This document shows positions 56,113 through 64,000 of a stretch of 64,000 nt of DNA, piece by piece. Both the position numbers and the translations under genes were made by a program. This DNA is from Corynebacterium sp. HMSC05H05 (GTDB taxonomy: Bacteria > Actinomycetota > Actinomycetes > Mycobacteriales > Mycobacteriaceae). Under the pieces are notes generated by a model. It ran no database searches. It saw only the letters and a program-made list of their open reading frames with translations, and was not told where the DNA came from. Positions within the stretch are counted from its first letter, which is position 1. Every line of letters starts with the position of its first letter. The DNA lies in contig NZ_KV788388.1 of NCBI RefSeq assembly GCF_001807265.1, positions 1-64,000 of the forward strand, written 5' to 3'.

Positions 56113-56909
56113 CCACCACGCTCTGGGCCGTCAGCGACCTGCACGCGGCGGTGAAGCGCAACGGCCCGAAAATTGACGCAATCCAGCCGGCCGACCCCTC
56201 AGACTGGCTCATCGTCGCTGGTGATGTAGCCGAGCGCCCGGAGCTGATCATCCAAGTGATGGAGGATCTGGCCAACCGCTTCCACACCGTGGTGTGGGTT
56301 CCCGGCAACCACGAGCTGTTCTGCCGCTCCGCCGACAGGCACCGCGGACGCGAGAAATACACGATGCTGGTGCAGGCGATGCGCTCGATCGGCGTAATCA
56401 CCCCGGAGGACCGCTACCCGGTCTTCGGCGGGGTGACCATCTGCCCGTTGTTCACCCTCTACGACTACTCGTTCCGCGCCCGCAACCTCACCGTGGAAGA
56501 AGCGCTCGCCGCCGCGCACGAGAACAACGTGGTGATGACCGACGAGGTCGCAATCGCCCCCTTCGTGGACATCCGCGCCTGGTGCTGGGACCGGCTGGCG
56601 TACACCACCAAGCGGCTCTCCCGCATCAACGGCCCCACGATCCTGATTAACCACTGGCCGCTGGTCCAGGAACCGGTCCAGCGCATGCAGTGGTCCGACA
56701 TCGCCCTGTGGTGCGGCACCCGGCACACGCGAACCTGGCCCCAGCGCTACAACGCGAAGGCGGTCGTGTACGGTCACCTGCACATGCCGGGGGTGACAAC
56801 TGTCGCCGGAATCGAGCACATCGAAGCGTCTCTCGGCTATCCGCGTGAATGGGAGCGCCACCCGTCCGCGCAGCCGTTCCCGTACCCGGTCATGGAGGTT
56901 GAGCAGTGA
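56109..56909 (+). CDS. calcineurin-like metallophosphoesterase
   Basis: A 266-residue two-metal phosphoesterase. Ligand motifs are in order: AVSDLHA (D-x-H), VAGDVAE (GD), VPGNHELF (GNHE), a His in ILINHWPLV and YGHLHMPG (G-H-x-H). The substrate may be a nucleotide or another phosphoester. ATG overlaps the MATE stop (ATGA) and the PPTase start overlaps its stop (GTGA), so it is tightly coupled to both. Pairing with a phosphopantetheinyl transferase gene suggests a link to carrier-protein metabolism, which is only an inference. Confidence 0.87.
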   Translation: MTTTLWAVSDLHAAVKRNGPKIDAIQPADPSDWLIVAGDVAERPELIIQVMEDLANRFHTVVWVPGNHELFCRSADRHRGREKYTMLVQAMRSIGVITPEDRYPVFGGVTICPLFTLYDYSFRARNLTVEEALAAAHENNVVMTDEVAIAPFVDIRAWCWDRLAYTTKRLSRINGPTILINHWPLVQEPVQRMQWSDIALWCGTRHTRTWPQRYNAKAVVYGHLHMPGVTTVAGIEHIEASLGYPREWERHPSAQPFPYPVMEVEQ

Positions 56910-57571
56910 TGCAAGACGTTGCGCTGTTCCCTCCCGAGGCACGCTGCGTGTTCTACCTGACGGATGACGAAACCGACGCCGTCGACCTGACCCGCTACGA
57001 GGACCTGCACCCCGACGAGCGCAAGGAGGTCAGCGCCGCCGTGGACGTGCGCAAGGGCGAATTCGGCGATGCCCGCTGGTGCGCCCACCAAGCACTGCGC
57101 GAACTCGGCGTGGAATCGGCCGGGGCCATCTTGCGCGGGGAGTGGGGCATGCCGCTGTGGCCGGAGGGTTTCACCGGTTCGCTCACACATACCGACGGGC
57201 TGCGCGCCGCCGTGGCAGCCTCCACCCGGCACGTGCGCTCCATGGGCCTAGACGCCGAGCCGGCCGAGCCGCTCCCGGACGGGGTGCTGCATTCCATCGC
57301 CAGCGAAACCGAGATGGCGATGGTGCAGCGCCTGCAGTCGGACGGCTACAGGTGGGCCGATCGCCTGCTGTTCTGCGCCAAGGAAGCCACCTATAAGTGC
57401 TGGTACCCGATGACACGGCGCTGGCTCGACTTCGACGAAGCCGAAATCGAGCTGCGCACCGACGGATCCTTCACCTCCCAGCTGTTGGCCCGCCCCGCCC
57501 CGGTGCCGCTGTTCGAGGGACGCTGGGTCGAGCGCTGCGGCTACGTGGTCACGGCCACCTACGTGAGGTAG
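56906..57571 (+). CDS. 4'-phosphopantetheinyl transferase (EntD/Sfp type)
   Basis: A 221-residue Sfp/EntD-type PPTase that activates acyl or peptidyl carrier proteins. In corynebacteria the counterpart activates FAS-I and the mycolate polyketide synthase Pks13. Motifs are SLTHTDGLRAAV (P1), GLDAEP (Asp magnesium ligand) and FCAKEATYKCWYP (KEA..K). GTG 56906 overlaps the upstream stop. ATG 56909, one codon on, is equally good. The last gene of the rbfA operon. Confidence 0.9.
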   Translation: MMQDVALFPPEARCVFYLTDDETDAVDLTRYEDLHPDERKEVSAAVDVRKGEFGDARWCAHQALRELGVESAGAILRGEWGMPLWPEGFTGSLTHTDGLRAAVAASTRHVRSMGLDAEPAEPLPDGVLHSIASETEMAMVQRLQSDGYRWADRLLFCAKEATYKCWYPMTRRWLDFDEAEIELRTDGSFTSQLLARPAPVPLFEGRWVERCGYVVTATYVR

Positions 57572-57927
57572 TTGGGCGGGGTTGTGGCCGGGCGTCTCTC
57601 AGCACTGGCCCGCCCGACCTCTGCCCGCCCAGCCGGCCCCGAGCGCTGCCCCCAGCTGGCCCCGAGCGCTGCCCGCCCAGCCGCCCCCGGCTCCTGTTTC
57701 CAGCTACAAGGATCCAGCTAATCGCCATATTTTGGCCGATAGCTGGGTCTTACTAGCTGGATCCGCGGGATTGGGGGCCGAGCGAAGGGGGATCGAGGCG
57801 CGGACGTAGGCGCGGGATGGGGTCGAGCGAGGGGACCGGGGCGCGGACGTAGGCGCGGATCCGCGGGATGGGGCCTGAACGCGGGAGCGGAGACCGAGCC
57901 AGGCGCGTAACCGCCCAGGCCGCACCC
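57572..57927. repeat. intergenic region with palindromic element and short direct repeats
   Basis: This 356-bp gap separates the convergent PPTase and truB genes. It contains CCCCGAGCGCTGCCC twice (about 57637 and 57659), the palindromic element at 57710-57764, and GGCGCGGACGTAGGCGCGG twice (about 57798 and 57839). Bases are strongly GC-rich. I see no gene and no clear terminator. Confidence 0.65.
57710..57764. repeat. palindromic repeat element (third locus)
   Basis: Outer arms GGATCCAGCTA (57710-57720) and TAGCTGGATCC (57754-57764). The core ATCGCC-ATATTTT-GGCCGAT forms an inner stem. Arms and flanking ATCCGCGG match the copy at 121-189. Confidence 0.75.
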
Positions 57928-58821
57928 CTACAACGTCGACGGGCGCGCCACGAACACCGTTGCCAAGCGCTTACCCTTTTCCTTCACCAGTGCCACCGCG
58001 CGCCCGTCCGGGCCCACCGCCGCGTGCACGCCCCCAAGCCCGCGCGGCTCCAGCCACTTGCCCATGGCCAGCGCGTCGTACTCTTCGGCCGTCACGTCGA
58101 GCACCGGCCACGCGCGGACCAGCGCCTCGTCCAGGCTCAGGGACAGCTCGGCGGCGTCCTCGAGCTGCTCGAGGGTGCGTGCGTCGGTGAGGGCGAAGGA
58201 GCCGACGCGGGAGCGTCGTAAGGCAATTAAATGCCCCCCGACCCCGAGGGCAGCGCCGAGGTCGCGCCCGAGCGAGCGGATGTAGGTGCCGGAAGAGCAG
58301 TGCACGCGCGCGTCGACGTCCACGTATTCGCCGTCGCGGCGGATCTCGCCCAGGTCAAACGCGTGGATGGTCACCTCACGCGCGGGGATGTCCACCTCCT
58401 CGCCGGCGCGCACCAGCTCGTGCGCGCGCCGCCCGCCGATCTTGATCGCGGACACCTTCGACGGCACCTGCATGATCGTGCCGGTCAGCTTCGCCACCTC
58501 GGCGCGAATCGCCTCATCGGTCACACCAGAGGCATCATGCTTGTCGACGATCGCGCCCTCGGCATCATCCGTCGTCGTCGACGCGCCCAGTCGGATGGTG
58601 GTTTCGTACACCTTGTCCTCAGCCACAAGATGGGCCAGCAGCTTCGTGCCGCGTTCGATGCCCGCCACCAGCACCCCGGTTGCCATGGGGTCGAGCGTGC
58701 CCGCGTGGCCGACCTTGCGGGTGCCGAAGATGCGGCGCAGGCGGGCGACAACGTCGTGGCTGGTCATGCCGGCGGGCTTGTCCACGACGACGATTCCGGA
58801 AGTGGAGAGGGGATCGTTCAT
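57928..58821 (-). CDS. truB: tRNA pseudouridine(55) synthase
   Basis: TruB makes pseudouridine 55 in the T-loop of tRNAs. The 297-residue protein begins with GIVVVDKPAGMTSHDVVARL and has the catalytic Asp in HAGTLDPMATGVL, then YETTIRLGAST and the C-terminal RNA-binding region. CATAAT ends 8 nt before ATG. The promoter is face-to-face with that of ribF, with 31 bp between the starts. Confidence 0.95.
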   Translation of the reverse strand: MNDPLSTSGIVVVDKPAGMTSHDVVARLRRIFGTRKVGHAGTLDPMATGVLVAGIERGTKLLAHLVAEDKVYETTIRLGASTTTDDAEGAIVDKHDASGVTDEAIRAEVAKLTGTIMQVPSKVSAIKIGGRRAHELVRAGEEVDIPAREVTIHAFDLGEIRRDGEYVDVDARVHCSSGTYIRSLGRDLGAALGVGGHLIALRRSRVGSFALTDARTLEQLEDAAELSLSLDEALVRAWPVLDVTAEEYDALAMGKWLEPRGLGGVHAAVGPDGRAVALVKEKGKRLATVFVARPSTL

Positions 58822-58852
58822 GCCTCGGGATTATGCCGTACCCTAAGTCCCC

Positions 58853-59821
58853 GTGGATATTCTGCGCGGGCTTTCGAGCGTGCCGGATTCCTTCGCGGAA
58901 ACCGGCACGGTGGTCACTATCGGTGTGTTCGATGGGGTGCACCGGGGCCACCAGCTGCTCATTTCCAAAGCGGTGGACACCGCTCGCGAGCTCGGTGTGC
59001 CGTGCGTGGTGATGACCTTCGACCCGCACCCCGTGACCATTTTCGCCCCGGAACACGCGCCGCGGGCGCTGATGCCTCTCAACGAGCGCGCCCGCCACAT
59101 CGCCGAACTCGGCGTGGACGCGCTGCTGGTCATCGACTTCCGCGAAGAGCTCGCGGGCCTGACGCCTGCGCAGTACATGGACGACGTGCTGGTTTCCACC
59201 CTGGGCGCGAAGCACGTGCTGGTGGGGGAGAACTTCACCTTCGGCCGCGACGCCGCCGGCACCGCGACCGACATGGCGCAGCTGGGGGAGCAGGCGGGCG
59301 TGGACGTGACCATCGTCAAGCTGCTGGGCGAGGGAGAGGTACGCATTTGCTCCACCGCCATCCGCGACCACCTCTCCGGCGGCGACGTCGCTTTGGCCAC
59401 CGATTTTATGGGTCGGCCGTTTTCCGTTATTGCTCCGATTGAGCGCGGTGCGGGACGCGGCGGCAAGGAGCTGGGCTACCCCACGGCGAACCAGTACGCC
59501 TCCGACACCTCGGCGGTGCCCGCAGACGGCGTCTACGCGGGGTGGCTGACAATCATCGACGAGGGAGCCATCGACGGCGACATGCAGCCCGGTGTGCGCT
59601 ACCCGGCGGCGATTTCCGTGGGCACCAACCCGACGTTCGGCGACGCGCGGCGCAGCGTGGAGTCCTTCGTGCTGGACCGGGATGCGGACCTGTACGGCCG
59701 GATGGCGCGCGTGGAATTCGTGGAAAAGGTCCGCGACATGCTCAAGTTCAACTCGGTGGATGAGCTTTTGGAGCACATGGCACGCGACGTATCCCGCACC
59801 CGCGATATTCTCGGGGCATGA
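58853..59821 (+). CDS. ribF: bifunctional riboflavin kinase/FAD synthetase
   Basis: Converts riboflavin to FMN and then FAD. The 322-residue protein has an N-terminal FMN adenylyltransferase domain with GVFDGVHRGHQLL, the KHVLVGENFTFGRDAAG segment, and a C-terminal riboflavin kinase domain starting GKELGYPTAN. A TACCCT box ends 8 nt before GTG. The TGA overlaps the ATG of the nucleoside hydrolase gene. Confidence 0.95.
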   Translation: MDILRGLSSVPDSFAETGTVVTIGVFDGVHRGHQLLISKAVDTARELGVPCVVMTFDPHPVTIFAPEHAPRALMPLNERARHIAELGVDALLVIDFREELAGLTPAQYMDDVLVSTLGAKHVLVGENFTFGRDAAGTATDMAQLGEQAGVDVTIVKLLGEGEVRICSTAIRDHLSGGDVALATDFMGRPFSVIAPIERGAGRGGKELGYPTANQYASDTSAVPADGVYAGWLTIIDEGAIDGDMQPGVRYPAAISVGTNPTFGDARRSVESFVLDRDADLYGRMARVEFVEKVRDMLKFNSVDELLEHMARDVSRTRDILGA

Positions 59822-60780
59822 CCACCAAGCTGATCCTGGATCTGGACACCGGCATCGACGATGCCCTCGCCCTCGCGTACGCCCTCGCCTCCCCGGAGGT
59901 TGACCTCATCGGAGTGACCTGCACCTACGGCAACGTCGTGGTGGAGGAGTCCGTGCGCAACACGCTGGCAATTCTGGAACTGTTCGGCCGCACGGACGTG
60001 CCGGTGTTTGCCGGGCCCGGACACGCGCGCGCCAAGGACTCCTTCGAGGTCCAAGAGATCTCCGCGTTCATCCACGGCAAAAACGGCATCGGCGAGGTGG
60101 AGATCCCGGATGCCGCCCGCCAGGTGGAGGACACCTCCGCCGTGGACTTCTTGGTCGAATCAGTGGCGCAGTACGGCAGCGACTTGGTGATTGTGCCCAC
60201 CGGCCCGTCCACCACCATTGCCGCAGCAATTGAGGCGTCCAACGTGTTCCGCGAGAGTGCGCAGATTGTGATGATGGGCGGCGCGCTCACCGTGCCGGGC
60301 AACGTCACTCCCTGGTCTGAGGCGAACGTCCACCAGGACCCTGAGGCGACGGACCTGATGTTCCGCAGGCTGCGCAACGTCACCATGATCGGCCTGGATG
60401 TCACGCTGAAGACGCTGCTGACCACAGCCGAGACCGCGAAGTGGTCCGAGCTGGGCACCACCGGCGGCAACTTCCTCGCGGACATCACGAACTACTACAT
60501 CGACGCGTACAAGACCACCTCGCCGCACCTGGGCGGCTGCGGTCTACACGACCCGCTGGCGGTGGCTGTGGCGATCAACCCGGGGCTGGTGGACACCCTG
60601 GGCATCAACATGAAGGTGGACGTGGAGGGTGAAACTCGCGGGCGTACCATCGGCGACGAGACCCGTCTCAACGACCAAGACAAGCACTCTGCTGTGGCTG
60701 TGGGGGTGGACACTGCCGGCTTCTTGGAGGAGTTCATGCGGCGGTTGACCGGTTTGGCCCGCGAGACCCCGGTCGTGTAA
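59818..60780 (+). CDS. inosine-uridine-preferring nucleoside hydrolase family protein
   Basis: Splits ribonucleosides into base and ribose. The 320-residue protein starts with LILDLDTGIDDALALAYA, the calcium-binding cluster (DxDxGxDD) of the family. It also has GVTCTYGNVVVEE and MMGGALTVPGNVTPWSEAN, and the late DPLAVA Asp. ATG overlaps the ribF stop by 4 nt, so the two proteins are made together. Which nucleoside is used cannot be read. Confidence 0.9.
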   Translation: MTTKLILDLDTGIDDALALAYALASPEVDLIGVTCTYGNVVVEESVRNTLAILELFGRTDVPVFAGPGHARAKDSFEVQEISAFIHGKNGIGEVEIPDAARQVEDTSAVDFLVESVAQYGSDLVIVPTGPSTTIAAAIEASNVFRESAQIVMMGGALTVPGNVTPWSEANVHQDPEATDLMFRRLRNVTMIGLDVTLKTLLTTAETAKWSELGTTGGNFLADITNYYIDAYKTTSPHLGGCGLHDPLAVAVAINPGLVDTLGINMKVDVEGETRGRTIGDETRLNDQDKHSAVAVGVDTAGFLEEFMRRLTGLARETPVV

Positions 60781-60882
60781 CCTCTCCCAAGGTCTTGCGC
60801 CATTTGACTGTGGTTCGCGGCAGTTGCGGCGCAGCGAAGACTTTTCCGTAGAACGCGAACTGAAACAACCAAGGAGTACCTC

Positions 60883-61152
<270 letters not shown>

Positions 61153-61189
61153 GCGTCGTTAAGCCGTCGCAAAGCTACAGCCCAAAAAG

Positions 61190-61220
61190 AACGCCTCACC
61201 AGCACGGTGGGGCGTTTTTT
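61190..61220 (+). terminator. terminator between rpsO and pnp
   Basis: Stem AACGCCTCACC/GGTGGGGCGTT with a short loop and a TTTTTT run. Partial read-through to pnp is possible. Confidence 0.9.
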
Positions 61221-61302
61221 GTTATCATCATTGGCCGTTGCATGAGAAACACGACAAGGCGGCACCGATGATCGCCATGAACCTTCAAGGAGAGGGATCC
61301 TT

Positions 61303-63591
61303 TTGAGCAACTTCAAGCCAAAGAATGCTTTCGACGTCCACGTGGACGAGGAATTTGGCATCACCGAAGCAGTAGCGACGCTGGACAACGGCGACTTCGG
61401 GTCGCGCACCATCCGTTTTGAGACGGGCCAGCTGGCCCGCCAGGCGGACGGCTCCGTGACCACCTACCTCGACGACGAGACGATGATGCTGGCCACCACG
61501 ACCGCATCCAACCAGCCGCGCGAGGGCTTCGACTTCTTCCCGCTGACCGTGGACGTGGAAGAGCGCATGTACGCAGCCGGCAAGATCCCGGGCTCCTTCT
61601 TCCGCCGCGAGGGTCGTCCCTCCACCCAGGCGATCTTGGCGTGCCGCCTGATCGACCGCCCGCTGCGCCCGACCTTTGTCAAGGGCCTGCGCAATGAGGT
61701 GCAGGTGGTCATCACCGTGCTCTCGCAGCACCCGGAGGAGTACTACGACGTCGTGGCCATCAACGGTGCGTCCGCTGCGACCCAGCTGTCCGGCCTGCCG
61801 GTCTCCGGCCCGGTCGGCGGCGTGCGCATGGCGCTGCTGGCGGACGACAAGCACCCGGAGGGCCAGTGGGTGGCCTTCCCGAACCACGAGCAGCACGAGC
61901 GCTGCCTGTTCGAGATGGTCGTGGCTGGCCGCATGGTCGAGCGCAAGCGCGGCCGCAAGACCGAGGAAGACGTCGCCATCATGATGGTGGAGGCAGGCGC
62001 CGGCGTGAACGTGGTCAAGCAGATTGAGGCTGGCTACCCGGCACCGACTGAGTCGACCGTCGCCGAGGGCATCGAGGCCGCCAAGCCGTTCATTGAGACC
62101 CTGTGCCGCGCCCAGCGCGGTCTGGCCGACGAGATGGCTAAGGAGACCAAGGAGTTCCCGCTCTTCCCTGCCTACTCCGACAAGGTGTTCAATGCCGTGG
62201 AGAAGAAGGCGTCCAAGAAGCTGGCCAAGTTGCTGACCATCAAGGGCAAGGCCGAGCGCGACGAGGCCACCAACGGGTACATGGAAGACATCGAGGAGAG
62301 CCTTCTCGACGACTTCGACATCGACGACGATGACCGCGAGGAGTACGCGGCGGCGTCGAAGGAGATCCGCGCGGCGTACAACGCACTGATGAAGCAGATT
62401 GTGCGCGAGAAGATCCTCGCCGAGGGCTTCCGCATCGACGGCCGCGGCGTGACGGACATCCGCGACCTCGAGGTCGAGGTCGAGCTCATCCCGCGCGCCC
62501 ACGGCTCCGCCCTGTTCGAGCGCGGCGAGACCCAGATCCTGGGCGTAACCACCCTGGACATGCTGAAGATGGAGCAGCACCTGGATTCTCTGCACCCGGA
62601 GGATTCCAAGCGCTACATCCACCACTACAACTTCCCGCCGTACTCCACCGGCGAGACTGGCCGCGTCGGTTCTCCGAAGCGCCGGGAGATCGGCCACGGC
62701 GCGCTCGCCGAGCGCGCGCTGCTGCCGGTGATCCCGTCGCGCGAGGACTTCCCGTACACCATCCGTCAGGTTTCCGAGGCTCTGGGCTCCAACGGCTCGA
62801 CCTCCATGGGCTCGGTGTGCGCCTCCACGCTGTCGCTGTACAACGCAGGCGTGCCGCTGGCCGCCCCGGTGGCCGGCATCGCAATGGGCCTGGTCTCCGG
62901 CGAGGTCAACGGCGAGACCGAATACGTCGCACTGACCGACATCCTGGGCGCGGAGGACGCGTTCGGCGACATGGACTTCAAGGTCGCCGGCACCCGCGAG
63001 TTCATCACCGCGCTGCAGCTGGACACCAAGCTCGACGGCATCCCGTCGAAGGTGCTGGCTGACGCGCTGAACCAGGCACGCGACGCGCGCGACGCCATCC
63101 TGGACACCATGGCCGAGGTCATCGAGGGCCCGGACGAGATGAACGCCCTCGCGCCGAAGATCACCACCGTGAAGGTCCCTGTGTCCAAGATCGGCGAGGT
63201 CATCGGCCCGAAGGGCAAGACCATCAACCAGATCACCGAGGACACCGGCGCCGAGATCTCCATCGAGGACGACGGCACCGTGTTCGTCTCCGCCGCTTCC
63301 GGCGAGGCTGCGGACGCCGCGATTGAGAAGATCAACGCGATTGCCAACCCGCAGATGCCTAAGGTGGGCGAGCGTTACCTGGGCACCGTGGTCAAGACCG
63401 TGGCGTTCGGTGCGTTCGTGTCCATCATGCCGGGCACCGACGGCCTGATCCATATCTCCAACCTGGGCGGCAACACCCGTGTGGAGAACGTCGAGGACGT
63501 CATCAACGTCGGCGACAAGGTCGAGGTGGAGATCCGCGACATCGACAACCGCGGCAAGATCTCGTTGGTCCCGGTCGAGGACGGCGAGTAA
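61303..63591 (+). CDS. pnp: polyribonucleotide nucleotidyltransferase (PNPase)
   Basis: Phosphorolytic 3'-5' exoribonuclease involved in mRNA decay, also able to add 3' tails. The 762-residue protein has two RNase PH domains (about 15-235 and 370-600), a helical linker, a KH domain (about 620-685, with [16 protein letters not shown]) and an S1 domain (about 690-760). The TTG start lies downstream of an AAGGAGAGG ribosome-binding site, an unusual start codon for an abundant enzyme. A strong terminator follows. Confidence 0.96.
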   Translation: MSNFKPKNAFDVHVDEEFGITEAVATLDNGDFGSRTIRFETGQLARQADGSVTTYLDDETMMLATTTASNQPREGFDFFPLTVDVEERMYAAGKIPGSFFRREGRPSTQAILACRLIDRPLRPTFVKGLRNEVQVVITVLSQHPEEYYDVVAINGASAATQLSGLPVSGPVGGVRMALLADDKHPEGQWVAFPNHEQHERCLFEMVVAGRMVERKRGRKTEEDVAIMMVEAGAGVNVVKQIEAGYPAPTESTVAEGIEAAKPFIETLCRAQRGLADEMAKETKEFPLFPAYSDKVFNAVEKKASKKLAKLLTIKGKAERDEATNGYMEDIEESLLDDFDIDDDDREEYAAASKEIRAAYNALMKQIVREKILAEGFRIDGRGVTDIRDLEVEVELIPRAHGSALFERGETQILGVTTLDMLKMEQHLDSLHPEDSKRYIHHYNFPPYSTGETGRVGSPKRREIGHGALAERALLPVIPSREDFPYTIRQVSEALGSNGSTSMGSVCASTLSLYNAGVPLAAPVAGIAMGLVSGEVNGETEYVALTDILGAEDAFGDMDFKVAGTREFITALQLDTKLDGIPSKVLADALNQARDARDAILDTMAEVIEGPDEMNALAPKITTVKVPVSKIGEVIGPKGKTINQITEDTGAEISIEDDGTVFVSAASGEAADAAIEKINAIANPQMPKVGERYLGTVVKTVAFGAFVSIMPGTDGLIHISNLGGNTRVENVEDVINVGDKVEVEIRDIDNRGKISLVPVEDGE

Positions 63592-63610
63592 ACCGGCAGG
63601 TCATCGTCGA

Positions 63611-63648
63611 AAAGCGGGCGCTCTCGTGGTGAGGGCGCCCGCTTTCTT
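63611..63648 (+). terminator. terminator of pnp, possibly bidirectional
   Basis: 11-bp arms AAAGCGGGCGC (63611-63621) and GCGCCCGCTTT (63635-63645), with T residues on the plus strand and A-rich sequence on the left. It can serve both pnp and the convergent aldehyde dehydrogenase gene. Confidence 0.85.
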
Positions 63649-63666
63649 GCTTATCGACGTTTCACG

Positions 63667-64000
63667 TCACGGCAAGAACCGCAACTTCTTGCCAAGATCC
63701 AGCGCAGTGGTCATGAGCTCGCCGTAGTACTTGCGCGGCATCTGCTTCGGGCCGCGCATGGGCATGATCCGCTGCTGGGAAATGTTCTTGACCTCGGTGT
63801 ACTTGGTCAGTCCCTCGGGGCCGTGGCGGCGGGCGACACCCGACTCCTTCACGCCGCCGAGCGGGGTGGACACGGATGCCCAGGTGGCCGCGTAGCCGTC
63901 GTTGATGGTCACGCCGCCGGCCTGCACCTGCTCAGCGATTTCCCAGGCTGTGTCGGGAGCGCCGAACACGGAGGCGTTGAGGCCGTAGCTGGTGTTGTTG
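63667..64000 (-). CDS. aldehyde dehydrogenase, C-terminal part (cut by window edge)
   Basis: The last 110 residues or so of an NAD(P)-dependent aldehyde dehydrogenase, resembling succinate-semialdehyde dehydrogenases. Visible are YGLNASVFG, the oligomerisation/cofactor region INDGYAATWASVSTPLGG, and KESGVARRHGPEGLTKYTE. The catalytic Cys and Glu lie outside the window, so substrate and gene symbol are left open. It is convergent with pnp. Confidence 0.85.
   Translation of the reverse strand, partial: NNTSYGLNASVFGAPDTAWEIAEQVQAGGVTINDGYAATWASVSTPLGGVKESGVARRHGPEGLTKYTEVKNISQQRIMPMRGPKQMPRKYYGELMTTALDLGKKLRFLP

Noticed and set aside
61285-63453. Very long antisense frame (over 700 codons) opposite pnp
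   Set aside because: High third-position GC in pnp creates long antisense frames. The translation is His/Arg/Gly/Val-rich with no domain. The same applies to the long frames opposite infB, mqo and the dicarboxylate carrier.

Overview
The window is a chromosomal segment of a high-GC actinobacterium, almost certainly a Corynebacterium. The lineage is indicated by mycothione reductase (mtr) next to malate:quinone oxidoreductase (mqo), the order dxr - site-2 protease - ispG - penicillin-binding lipoprotein - map, actinobacterial families such as DUF2469, DUF2631 and DUF4439, and many starts preceded by a TAnnnT box only 6-8 nt upstream (leaderless transcription). I cannot name the species. I see no rRNA or tRNA gene, CRISPR array, complete insertion sequence or prophage.

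Layout. 1-2.5 kb: palindromic repeats and an acyltransferase-3/SGNH protein. 2.8-8.7 kb: rpsP, rimM and trmD, split by a reverse-strand accessory block (3.4-7.1 kb) with a SWIM zinc-finger protein, a short DUF6493-like protein, an unknown 111-residue protein and a small upstream fragment. 8.7-12.5 kb: a Dcu-type dicarboxylate carrier and tex. 12.6-19.5 kb: rplS, lepB, rnhB, a DUF2469 gene, yraN, a comM-like gene, dprA, xerC and a secreted M23 peptidase. 19.8-26.5 kb: rpsB, tsf, pyrH, an amidase, frr, cdsA and rlmN. 26.8-33.9 kb: a DUF2631 gene, dxr, the site-2 protease, ispG, the PBP lipoprotein and map.

34.0-39.3 kb: two tandem small exported paralogues of unknown role, mtr, an alpha/beta hydrolase and mqo. 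39.4-45.6 kb: selO, cobA, a methyltransferase, a class III-like sirtuin, a PD-(D/E)XK/DUF559-like protein, a DUF1648 protein and yaaA. 45.6-57.6 kb: proS, a DUF4439 lipoprotein, then rimP-nusA-ylxR-infB-rbfA-nrnA-MATE-phosphoesterase-PPTase in one direction. 57.9-64 kb: truB, ribF, a nucleoside hydrolase, rpsO, pnp and the 3' part of an aldehyde dehydrogenase cut by the window edge.

Most of the window is core translation, RNA maturation, isoprenoid/envelope and cofactor functions. The less explained material is: (i) the SWIM/DUF6493 block inserted between rpsP and rimM; (ii) the two MRNFR exported paralogues; (iii) the DUF559-like gene with a 15-bp inverted repeat and a face-to-face DnaA-box pair upstream; (iv) dispersed palindromes sharing a GCC-loop-GGC core; and (v) compact divergent promoters, three of which leave exactly 31 bp between the two start codons.
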